Made by a program: the position numbers and the translations under genes
Notes under the pieces: generated by a model
What the model was told of the DNA's origin: nothing
Database searches by the model: none
Seen by the model: only the letters and a program-made list of their open reading frames with translations
In this document: positions 37,487 to 48,300 of the stretch, one piece after another
Layout of the letters: each line of letters starts with the position of its first letter
Position numbering within the stretch: position 1 is the first letter of the stretch
NCBI GenBank assembly: GCA_014871385.1
Contig: CM026424.1
Coordinates: 21,552,449-21,616,448, forward strand
Origin: Ceratodon purpureus
Taxonomy: Eukaryota > Streptophyta > Bryopsida > Pseudoditrichales > Ditrichaceae
Direction: 5' to 3'
Length of the DNA: 64,000 bases

Positions 37487-38686
37487 TTAACCCCTAAAGT
37501 TCTGAGCGTATTTTTCATCAAAACTACTTCAAAACAGCCCCTCTTCAAAGCAAGATGGATTTTGCAAACTTGGAGTTTTTTTTAGTACATCTAACCGTGA
37601 GAACTTGTAGCTAACTTCTATGTCTACATGTCCACCAAATCTCACACTCTCATTCCTCACCAATTGCAAGATCGTAACGTTCAAAGTTAAAAAATAAGTT
37701 TTTTTTCTTGCGCAAAAACGAGATAGCAGAGTTTTGAAGGCCCAAAAACCATTTTTTAACCCCTAAAGAACCATTGTCCTAGAATGGGCTTTTTAAAATT
37801 TCAGGCATGAATCTGTGACTTCAATTGAAGTCGAGATTTTTTGAAACTTTTTGTGAATGTAGGCCATAACAAGAACTTTGAGGAAATCTAATTTTTTTTT
37901 TTCAATTGGACATTTATAAAAATAGTTATGGTACCCAAAGTGGAAAAAGCTGTTAAATAGGCAATTTGAATAGCCATCTTAAATACATCACTCACCTCTG
38001 AAAATATTTCTATAAATACTTTGATGTCATCTTTGAGGTTTCTCCAAAAAAAAGACTTTGGGTCCATAATTTTCACTCCACAAAATATCAAAAATTTCTC
38101 ACCATTTCAGGGAGTTGTCCAAAAAAAACTTCTTCTTTCCTCTGTAAAAGTTAGAAAAAAACTTATTTTAATTTTTTTCTTATTTTCAGTGAAAATATGG
38201 ACATCAATCTTCACTTTGACCGTTTGGATTAGGACTTTATTGGATCATGGAATTTCTAGGAAAGAAATAAGATTTAGCACTCTTCTGTATTCAAGATGAT
38301 AAAAATATTGTTTTCAACATGCTACACTTGACTTTTTGTTGTAACTTTTTTTATAAAATTATCTCACTTAGTCTTCTTTGACATGCACAAAAACAGCCAA
38401 AATCCATAATGCAAAAAACCTAAGAAAAAAAAAGTTAGAGTGTGGCAGCGTAGTCAAAACTCTTGTCACAAAAGTTTGTTTTAAAATTTCAATTGCTATA
38501 ATCTTCTAATCTCTACGTTCGATTATATTGAATTTTTTTGAGCTGTCTATTACAATAATTTAGTTGAAGATCTTACGGTTAGAATTAGAAAATAATGATT
38601 TTTTAGTCATTCAAACTTTTTACACTGGAAATGACAGCTTTGGAGCGTTTTTTGGTGAAACATAGTTAAGGAACTTTAGGGGTTAA
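37487..38686. repeat. TTAA-type (piggyBac-like) element with an extra internal end
   Basis: TTAACCCCTAAAGTTC at the left and GAACTTTAGGGGTTAA at the right are exact complements. A further left-type end, TTAACCCCTAAAGAACCA, occurs at 37756, suggesting a nested or tandem half-copy. The AGATCTTACGGTT word near 38570 ties it to family A. No transposase frame. Confidence 0.7.
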
Positions 38687-40203
38687 AGTAGATATGGAAT
38701 GAGTCTCTCCATATTATTGTTCCTAAGTGAGTTAGGTACATGTTCAAAAAATATCATATTCAAAAAAGTTGTCGAAGGTTGCTAGAAGAATCATTTTCCG
38801 CTATGGGGTATGCTGAAATTCACAAACAAATGCCGTTTTTTGACAATAAAAATAGCATATGAAAGTAAAAAAGCTTCTCATAAATATAGAATCAATCAGG
38901 AAATCAATGAAGAATCTACAGTCAAGCATTAAATTGAGACTATGAAAAGTCTCAATTTAACGAATATGGTGTTTATTGATAACATTACATAGTTTATTTT
39001 AATTTTTATTGAAGGTATCATATTAAAATTGACGTCATTAGTATGTTACATACATACATACATTAATTTTATTAGAAATAAAGACATATAAAACCGTAGA
39101 TATTTTCACCAAATCTTGAAGATTTTCTAAAACCAACTTAAAAAATCTCATTTTTTTGTATGTATGTACAATGTACTTAAAGAAATTCTTTTATTTAAAG
39201 CAAATCTACTAATAAGTGTTTATCCTCATTTCAAATTTTTGTGTACTTGTCAAAGAATTTTAAAATGTTATTTATTTCAAAATAAGATTATATTGAAGAA
39301 CACAATCTTTGTATGAATGCTATAATAATAATAAAAACAAAAAATACGATCAACTACAACAATCACTTGAAGATGAATTCAAATTATAACTGTCTCTTAT
39401 ATTACAATATTCATTATTATTATCATATTGTACATTTACATCAAAATCCTAAAATACTTAAACAACCCTAAAACATGTCTATATATAAGAAGTTTTTACC
39501 TACTCATTGCTACATTTAAGTGGCATAATGTTCTAAGCAAAGGTTGGCCATTGCATAGGAAATTAGGCCACGTGATGGCACAATGGCACAAGCAAGTTGC
39601 TTCATCTCTTGGAAGTATATAGAATCACAATGTTCCTTAGCAAGTCTTTGCCAAAATTTAGAAATTGCTTGTACTTGCACTAGTCTATAATTTGTACAAT
39701 GTAATGATACCATACGTAATAGTATTGTTCTTACATCCCAGATTGCCTTCTTTAATTCTACTTAATTCCAAGGAGTGTCCGAGTGGCTTACGCTCTAACT
39801 CATCTCAACTCCACTTTAACAATTACAGTGCCTTTGACGCCTTCACCTCGGAGATTCCTTGCTCCCAAAACCAGTTGTGAAGCTCACTTGTAATGTCTCT
39901 AATTTCTTGCAGACTATTTTCTACTCAAATTAGAGTTTCTTCTATAAAAAATAACTTTGAGTCAAATGTTTAGAGTTGTTGATTTTCTTCTCTGTTTCTT
40001 AGATTGTTCTTTGGTCGTAGATGCAATCCACTATTATATGGCACCACTTTTATAAAGTTTTTTTCAAATTCATAAGCTCTTATAATTAAGCTCAATTACA
40101 TTGCTTTGTTGCACAGACTGATTACAATGCACACACTAATCTTGGGCTCTTTGATAGAGTGCCAAGGGGCCAATGAGAAATCATATGACAGTAGTTTCAT
40201 GCA
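38687..40203. other. AT-rich intergenic DNA
   Basis: No gene recognised. It contains a short hairpin TTAAATTGAGACT / AGTCTCAATTTAA at about 38932-38963. A stretch at about 39770 resembles the 5' part of a tRNA-Ser/Leu but lacks the rest. Confidence 0.4.
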
Positions 40204-40668
40204 TTACGTGCAAAAAGGGGTCTCCAAAAGGCCGTGTAAGCCTGGCCAAGTTAGGTGAACCTCCTGCCCAAAAGCCCCCCTTTGCCGCAGGCAGCGGATG
40301 CCAAAATCGCTGACCGCCTAGTTAACAAGGGTCCACGGTGGCGCTGACAGCGCCGAGGGTGATTGGTTGAGTATTCAGAATATGCTAAAGTGTAACTCAA
40401 GTCATTAATACGGTTGAGAATATCATAACTGACATCAGGTGGTCGGCTCGGGATCCGGTCCCAAGTAGGTCAGATTGCTGTCAGCGCGCCACTATAGCAG
40501 CGCCTGACACAAGCCCTTTGCGAAGGTCATTGGTTCGACCCCCCGCGGCTGCATTGCATGCACCACGGTGGCACGTCCAGTGCCCCGTCAAAAGTGCGCG
40601 CGCAGACAATGTTTTTTTCTCTCACGTGCCGCTTACACGGCCTTTTGGAGACTTGTTTTTGCACGTAA
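40204..40668. repeat. Inverted-end repeat with tRNA-like B box, copy A
   Basis: The left end TTACGTGCAAAAA leads into TCTCCAAAAGGCCGTGTAAG, and the right end is the complement (CTTACACGGCCTTTTGGAGA ... TTTTTGCACGTAA). The interior contains GGTCATTGGTTCGACCC, a good match to the RNA polymerase III B box, and CACCACGGTGGCA. It is related over its length to 58206-58593. Whether this is a MITE that captured a tRNA-like segment or a SINE inside a MITE is open. Confidence 0.65.
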
Positions 40669-41842
40669 CGTCTTTGTATTGTACCCATATAAAATACAAA
40701 AATTATTACTGTATATGATTATATTCTAAAGCATATATACATTGTATAGTAAAAATACTTATTATTGCCTTGTTGCATTCCAAAATTTTATTAAATCCAA
40801 TAGTCAATTGCCCACTGGATCAGCGACGCTATCTTGTGAGCGGTGAGCAGTGAGCGGTGAGCGGTGAGCACAAAATTTCAGTTTTTTTCAAAAAAAAAAG
40901 TTTGAATTTTTTTTATAAAAATGAAATCTTTTCACCCAATTCTATCAAAAACCATAATCTTAAAACTCTTTCTTCGAAGACATGATTAAATAATAAATGA
41001 CACCTATTACCGTGGAAGGTTAATTAATTTGACTATTTAAAAAAAAAATCCCAAAAAAGGAAAAACAAAAAAAATTGCTAAATTTATTTCAAAAGAAGAA
41101 ATGGGATAAAAACCAAAACTAGGTGGGAAAAAAACTCTTACGCAAGGCCTTTTTGGATTCACAAAGAGAGTATTCTTTTATATCCACTTTTGAAAATAAA
41201 ATTCCACAAAGATATAACATTGAAAGGTGGATCCGACAATCGATTACATGTGGTTTTAATATTACAATTTTTGTTTTTAATATACCTATTTATGATTTAC
41301 TATAGAATATTATATAATTGAAGGGGCTTAGTAGATATGATCTTCATTTATAGAAGGTAAGTTCAAATACATACTAAGCATAAATTTAAATTAAATCTGT
41401 TAGGAGAAAATATGAGTCACAATGTAAAAACTTCTATAGCAATTGCAATTAGTTCCAAAGAAACATCCAAAGGAATCTATCAAGTGTAGTAAGTTCTAAA
41501 AACGCATAACTTTGTTGAAACCAAGTCGATGAAAGTATCCACTTTGTAATCTATCTTTTAGAGATATAAAAAAATCTAGTAAAGGTGTTTGCAGTACTTT
41601 TCTTGTCCTATCTTTCCAAGGATCTATAATATCATCTTCATGAAATTTTAGAATGTACATTGCGGTTCATTGATGATAGTAATGGAGTACACCTTCCCCT
41701 TTCCACCATCTATAGTAATAACATATCTATAAATACAACATGGTATGAATTTAAAAATTATTATACAACAATTGTTTAAACCTCTGAAGAAAGATTTCTA
41801 AAAACATGTGACAAGTATTATTTCCCAAAACAAATGATCTTG

Positions 41843-43509
41843 TAATTTTCCATAAAAACTATCAAATAATACTCAAAATTAAACCACTTGATGGAACTCT
41901 TGAATCTCAAAGACCCATAAAAGGATGTGTCTTTCCAATGAAAAGTACATTCAAAGCATACAAAGTGACGTAGGAATCCAAAAGAGGTTTAACAATCACA
42001 TGTTTATTGAATTTTGAGTTAAGTAAAAATAGGCATCCAACTTGAAAGGGATTAAAACGCATAAAAGTTCTTGAAAGTTAGAAAAGATAAATGTGGCCTT
42101 CACACCTCAAAGGGATCCATAATGTATTAGCTTTTAAAAAATATTCAACAAAAAAGGTATTTTAACTATGCTGATATTCTGACAATGCTGTTTTGAATTC
42201 TTCAAATTGGCACTACACATGGAGATTTTCTCCAAATATTTGATGTAATACATCGTTGGAAAGCCCTCGACAAGAGCTTTCCAAAAACATACAACAAGCC
42301 ATATTTCCAAGAAAAAAAAAATCTCGTCATTTTCCATGCGAGTTGTCAAAAAAAGTGAATGCAAGAGGCACCTCCAATCCATCTCTCGGATCCGAGAGGT
42401 GCCCCCAAGCTCTGACTTTCACTCGCTTTTTTGCTCCATGTGAGCTCCAGCTCAATGTTGGATGCTCAGATTTCTCTGCTTTTTCAGTTTAAAGTGAAGG
42501 CAGAAAGCATCTCCGAACCATCCCTCGGATCCGAGAGGTGCCTTGGCCAAGTATTTTTTTTTGCTTTTTTGAGTGCGTGATTACAATTTTTACTCACAGT
42601 TTGAAGTTCAAAAACCATAATATATGTAAGATTCTCCTCTCGGATCCGAGAGGCGAATATATGACAGAATATATGACAGAATAATCTATCATATATTCGC
42701 TTCTCGGATCCGAGAGGAGAATCTTACATATATTCTGGTTTTTGAACTTCAAACTGTGAGTAAAAATTGTAATCACGCACTCAAAAAAGCAAAAAAAAAT
42801 ACTTGGCCAAGGCACCTCTCGGATCCGAGGGATGGTTCGGAGATGCTTTCTGCCTTCACTTTAAACTGAAAAAGCAGAGAAATCTGAGCATCCAACATTG
42901 AGCTGGAGCTCACATGGAGCAAAAAAGCGAGTGAAAGTCAGAGCTTGGGGGCACCTCTCGGATCCGAGAGATGGATTGGAGGTGCCTCTTGCATTCACTT
43001 TTTTTGACAACTCGCATGGAAAATGACGAGATTTTTTTTTTCTTGGAAATATGGCTTGTTGTATGTTTTTGGAAAGCTCTTGTCGAGGGCTTTCCAACGA
43101 TGTATTACATCAAATATTTGGAGAAAATCTCCATGTGTAGTGCCAATTTGAAGAATTCAAAACAGCATTGTCAGAATATCAGCATAGTTAAAATACCTTT
43201 TTTGTTGAATATTTTTTAAAAGCTAATACATTATGGATCCCTTTGAGGTGTGAAGGCCACATTTATCTTTTCTAACTTTCAAGAACTTTTATGCGTTTTA
43301 ATCCCTTTCAAGTTGGATGCCTATTTTTACTTAACTCAAAATTCAATAAACATGTGATTGTTAAACCTCTTTTGGATTCCTACGTCACTTTGTATGCTTT
43401 GAATGTACTTTTCATTGGAAAGACACATCCTTTTATGGGTCTTTGAGATTCAAGAGTTCCATCAAGTGGTTTAATTTTGAGTATATTTGATAGTTTTTAT
43501 GGAAAATTA
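41843..43509. repeat. 1.67-kb near-perfect palindrome in element 2
   Basis: Arms of about 826 bp (41843-42668 and 42684-43509) mirror around an axis near 42676.5 with a spacer of about 15 bp. Arm identity is close to complete: the 82-codon frame at 42134-42382 and the 78-codon frame at 42256-42492 recur exactly in the opposite arm (42971-43219 and 42861-43097). CGGATCCG dyads lie symmetrically at 42388, 42527, 42642, 42706, 42821 and 42960 (GGATCC positions). The core GGCACTACACATGGAGATTT is shared with the element 1 palindrome. A transcript through it would fold into a very long hairpin. Confidence 0.95.
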
Positions 43510-43997
43510 AGCAAACTCATGTTTTATTGTTAAAACTCTCAAGTGCTCGAGTTGAGCTGTGCGTTTGCTTGTTCGACTTTGCTACTTGCAACGAATAGGT
43601 AGCGCTTTCTGTTTTTTTGTTTAAACCCCTTTTGTGGAGTATCGAACTAGTTCCTTCGGATCGAAGATGAGAATCTTCTTATGATTCTTATAATGTCAAA
43701 GATGACGTTTGTAAGGTAGTTGGATTTGAGGTTGTTTGTGTTGGAGGGCCTTTTCAGAGTTCTCATATCTTGAGTGATTATAAGACAGTCTTTACCGTTG
43801 GGCCTGTACGATCTTTGAATTATCAGCTAAGAGCTTTGCATGTATTAGAGTATATTTTCTACTGTGTATATGCATTTTCAGTTTTAAATTGTTTTTTGTC
43901 CAGTCTCCCTTATATTGTTAATGCATGGTTTTCTTTTATTGTACTTCTACTTTTACAAGATTATATGATATGATATAAAGTTATTCTAAGATGATGC

Positions 43998-44668
43998 TTG
44001 ACTTGTTTGCATATCATCCGTCACTTTGACATTTTTCAGTCGAAGCGTGAAATGACCTCTGAAAAATTGCAGCTTTTCGCAACTGCCAAGGTTTTTGCCA
44101 AGTACAAAGAGAGATGGCTTAAGTGGTGGAACATGAGCAAAGAGAGTCGCCTGGAGTATAACCGTCCTCCATCACCAACTTCTGATTCAGTTCTCCGGGT
44201 TTGGATTGATCAAGTTGCCTTTTGGGCTGGGGTATGTATTCAAATCTTTTGGCTGAAATTGTTGAATTCATTCCATGTCTTCTACCGGTTAGAGAAACAA
44301 TATATTTGTTTAAAGTAAAATATGTACTTATAGAAATTGTCATTGTTTGTTACCGCAGTTAGAGGAGGAGGCTCTCAATTGTTATGCCAAGATTGTAGAG
44401 GAGGACATCATAGTGTTGAAGACACATGATTTACCAAATCCTGTAGAGTGCATTGGCTCTTGGATTGAGGCTCATTCCATCACTTTGTGGGGGAAAGCCT
44501 TTAGGAATTTTTTCCTAAGGCTAGCACTTTTACCAAGAAAGAGCCATTTCTCAACCAGGCTGGTGTTGAGAATGCTATGAAGCAGGCTATCTTGAGGTAT
44601 TTCTGGAGGGAGTTGGTTGTCAAGGGTGCATTTGACAAGAACGATATTCCACAGCGGTTTAAGAAGTG
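43998..44668 (+). pseudogene. Second gene of element 2, partial homologue of the element 1 gene
   Basis: Exon 43998-44231 encodes MTSEKLQLFATAKVFAKYKE then RWLKWWNMSKESRLEYNRPP, and ends WAG before a GTATGT donor. The next exon starts at 44359 after an ACCGCAG acceptor with LEEEALNCYAKIVEEDI. A frame change near 44520 leads into ILRYFWRELVVKGAFDKND. The order RWLKWWNMSK, LEEEA, RYF(Y/W)(Q/R)EL, KGA matches the gene in element 1, so the protein belongs to the family rather than being a chance capture. Possible upstream exon material lies near 43660-43740. Function is unknown. Basic and Trp-rich helices would suit nucleic-acid or partner binding, which is speculation. Confidence 0.55.
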
Positions 44669-44963
44669 AGTGGATGTCTCTAGCAATAATGTATTTTTAG
44701 AGATTATCAGAGAAAGCATTTTGGAGCTCCTCACCTCCATTGGATATGAATCGGGTGTAAATTTCTACATTGATCAATTTAGAAGCCATTATCTTTTGAA
44801 AAAAACCTTTAACCACCTTCCACGGCCATAGGTCATATATATGCCATGTCATGCAAAATCATCTCAAAATATTCAAATAATAGTCAAAAATTTAAAAATT
44901 TAGTGCTCACCGCTCACCGCTCACTGCTCACCGCTCACAAGATAGCATTCCTGCCCACTGGAT

Positions 44964-45900
44964 TGGCCTTTATTTTAGAGGCAAATTAATTTTAGACTTA
45001 GAACATAAGCACAAATCTACTAGTTAATTGTCCAATAAATTGTCTATTAAACACTTATTAACATGAGGAGATCAATCAATTTTTTAAATCCAATTTTTTT
45101 TTGTTTGTATGCTTTTTAGTAATAAAGACATTTAAGATTTGAATAGAAGTGCCCAAAAATTTATTTGAGTTTTAAAGCATGTTTTACAACGCTACATGAG
45201 GTTCATAAACTATATTTAACAAGGGCATGTGAGGCATCTGGGAATCTAAGGACAAAGAAGACCATAGTTCCAGTTGTGGTTATACTTACTGCTCCAAGCC
45301 AAGATATAGGTATTAAGGAAACAAAATTCTTTTTAAAACCATTGAAGTAGCAAATGAAGAAATAAAGAAAGACATGGTACATAACATTGATGCTGGAAAA
45401 ACATGGGCATTGAAGTTGGTAGAGGGATTCGCAACTGATATCTGAGAAAAACCATCATTGCGAATCCTGAGTACATGAGGAGCAGAAAGAATAGCTACGA
45501 TACTGAAATTGTGATTTTGTTTTGATAGAAGATCTTGTTCCATTGTTAGAAATTTCTTGCCGCACAAACAATACTGATCAACACACATGGAATCCTCAAT
45601 AATATCTTCTTCACATTCAATACACCCGGTATTTGTGGATAAATTATGATAGGCCGGAAATGCACCATAAAGTGAAAGTCAACAGCAAGAATCATAAAAA
45701 TTTAAAAGTAATAAATATTTTTGTCTTTATATTTGCTTTACTATAAGAAATTTTTTAATTTTTTTTTAATAATCAATATTTTTATAATTGACTTTTGAAT
45801 ATTTTTATTCGATAATCAATTGCCTATTAAAATTTAATAATGTTGACGGGGCGTAAATCCAGAAATTTGAATCACAAGTTGTTGAGACTTTGAACTCCAT
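44964..45900. other. Decayed sequence between element 2 and an unknown relic
   Basis: A minus-strand frame at 45588-45313, extendable upstream, contains CIEC, then CVDQYCLCGKKF, which could be a small zinc-binding segment. A plus-strand frame at 45165-45350 overlaps it. Neither is recognised. Confidence 0.25.
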
Positions 45901-45939
45901 GAACATAAAAATCTAAAGAAAATTAAACAAAGAATATCA

Positions 45940-46562
45940 AGGAGAATTCAAAGTGATTTGTGGAAATGAAAAACTTTATATAAAAATTATAAATGCTTTC
46001 AAATGGTATGAAAGTGGTGATCTATTAAATCTTGACACTGGAAACAAGTAGCATGATGAGTCGGAGGCTTTTGATTCAAAGGAGTGGATTCCAAAGAATA
46101 CGGTGGCTTATATATTTAAATGTATACGATACCTTGGAAGAGACAACCTTTTCGAAGTTGTTGAGAAGATTATCAATGAACTCTATGAAAATGGAGATCA
46201 AATTTAAAGAGAACTTAAATATTCCAAAGTTGTTTTAGGTAAAAGCAAGTCGATTGAAAAGATATACTTGAAAGCTAAAGGAGTGGGCAGATAAGAAGAA
46301 AGAAAAAATTGCTACAGTTTGATGGTTAAACCTCTAATATCCAAAGTAACTTTGGAATCGAGAAGATCTAAATGCTAAAGAATGGAAGGCATTCGAGAAG
46401 CATGCGGGATTTATAAACGCATATATAGATGAATTGATTAAAATGACAATCAAAATATATGTTGCGGAATTTATGAAGGCCAGTGATAAACCAAAATGGC
46501 AACAAGCTTTTCTACCAAAAGCCTTTCTTGCAAAGATGCAACGAGTTCTCAAGAAGCTTACA

Positions 46563-46656
<94 letters not shown>

Positions 46657-48300
46657 CCCTTGTTCTTTCATTCTTTGAAAATGATGGTACAATCTCTAAG
46701 TTTGGAAGTGCCAAAACTAATCATGATTCTACTGATATATCTGGGTCTATTAATGACCTAAAAAATTGGGTGACAATACTGTCCTCTGGCTTTTCTTTTG
46801 CTAGGGAAATCATGGATCTTCGTCAATTGGACAATATTCTAGAGAAAGAAAATATTGAGCTTCATGAGCTTGTTATGAATTACATATCTTTCATGTCGAA
46901 TTTGGTACTTTTACCCAACATTTTGAGGGCCCCTCCATATTGAATGATAATTGTATACTCAAACCAATTTAAAAAAGTTGAATTATTTATTGAACACTAA
47001 TTTCTTAATTAGAAATTTTTAAAAAGTCAATGTGTTCCTGCATCTGGAAAAAAACATTTCTTTTACAATTTGGTCTTAAAGAAAAGAAATGTGTTTTGAA
47101 TTTTGTGTTGCAAAATCCAACCCAAAAATCTTTGGATTGGGAAAAAGAAGTGATAAGTGAGGAGTGGCATAAGAAGATGGAGTGGTGAAGTATTGGTGTT
47201 TCATATATACGAGCATGAATTACGCATGGAGGTGTATTCTAACTTTATTATTATGAAAATCAAATTGTTGTATGGACCATTCACTCCACTCGGTGACATG
47301 GTATGCGTTACTGCAGGACAAAAGCCAATGATTGCTTTAGTGGTAAGTCTTTCAGTAGTCAGTTGACCATTGGATATAAGTTTATCTAATTTCAATTTTT
47401 TTCTCAAATGTCATTTTTAATAATGTAGCACAATGTTGTATATCTTTTTAGATGTGCTAAATGTGTCATGTGGCTATTGTTGTTGCGGATAGAGGTCATG
47501 CTACAAATTATTTGTACTTGCACACAATTGGATGCTATCTTCAGGGCTTCAATTATTTTTTTGATCCATTTTTAAGGAGACGCCATTATTGACCATGAGA
47601 GAATTTTGTCATTCTATGATTCAGATTATGTATCTTGATCTAATGATGACTTAAGACTATAGAAAATACGTAGTAAAGAGTGGGCTAATAAAAAAATCAT
47701 TTTCAATGAAGATGTTGAAGAGTTGAATGAGTTTTCCAATGACTCTTTTGAATAATCTAATGCGGAGTCTAATGTGGAAATGAAATCAAATGATGGAACT
47801 GTTCAGCAAATTAAAAGGCCTAAGAAAGTTCTTCTGCCTTGTAATTTAAGGTTTCTAGTGGATCTGATTGTAGGATCTATCAAGCCTCAAATTACAATGG
47901 GTATATATGAGCATCACTCTTGGTCAACAGCCATACAAGAAGAAAACTCAAAACAAAGTTTTGAGATGTGTGGAGAATTTCTTGCAGGGCAACTGTTCAA
48001 GAATTCTTCAATTGCAGCATGTGGTTTTGGCATTGAGTACATGTTGTTGGCATAACCATTGGAAATTGATAAAACAATACAGAAATTGTCCCCTTACCAT
48101 GACAATTGTCTTGAAAGTGCTATCTTTGAGACCCCATCCCCGTTAAACGTTTTCCCACATAATTCCGTTGTGTTACAAAATCTAATCATAGTGTCAAAGA
48201 GAATTAACATAACAAGACAAAATGTTGAAGAAGAGTTGTTTGCGGAGCAATAAGACCTTGATTTCAATGTGGAAGAAACTTGATGTACAACACATGTCCA
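45940..48300 (+). pseudogene. Decayed multi-exon coding region of unknown family
   Basis: Several plus-strand stretches have protein-like composition. 45955-46200 includes a segment reading AYIFKCIRYLGRDNLFEVVE. 46330-46560 includes [20 protein letters not shown]. 46655-46940 includes FAREIMDLRQLDNILEKENI, likely a helix. 47200-47341 ends in a good donor (GTAAGT). 47700-48260 is rich in acidic residues and then RPKKVLLPCNLRFLVDLIVG. In-frame stops separate the pieces and a TA microsatellite interrupts one. I do not recognise the family. A degenerate transposon gene is likely given the surroundings, but no termini were found. Confidence 0.35.
46565..46653. repeat. TA dinucleotide microsatellite, about 44 repeats
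   Basis: An uninterrupted TA run of about 89 bases. It produces spurious Tyr-Ile repeat frames on both strands. Confidence 0.98.

Larger units (their letters stand above)
40811..44963. mobile_element. Element 2: 4.13-kb MULE-like DNA transposon with 10-bp TSD
   Basis: The element proper is 40821-44953, flanked by the exact duplication CCCACTGGAT (40811-40820 and 44954-44963). The ends are CAGCGACGCTATCTTGTGAG on the left and, read inward from the right, CAGGAATGCTATCTTGTGAG. Both continue in GAGCGGTGAGCAGTGAGCGG units to about 50 bp. The same left/right difference in the outermost 7 bp is seen in element 1. Contents: a 1.67-kb palindrome with six CGGATCCG dyads, and a plus-strand gene fragment homologous to the second gene of element 1. 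No transposase was found, so this copy is non-autonomous. The near-identity of its TIRs and palindrome arms suggests recent activity or correction between arms. Confidence 0.88.

Noticed and set aside
39766-39870. tRNA-Ser/Leu-like start (GAGTGTCCGAGTGGCTTACG)
   Set aside because: The A-box-like part is good, but no anticodon arm, B box or acceptor pairing follows, so no tRNA gene is called.
42134-43219. Duplicate 82- and 78-codon frames in both palindrome arms
   Set aside because: They are mirror copies of the same DNA with no domain character; they show arm identity, not genes.
46434-46943. 169-codon frame spanning the TA repeat
   Set aside because: The long Tyr-Ile run is microsatellite translation; only the flanks have protein-like composition.
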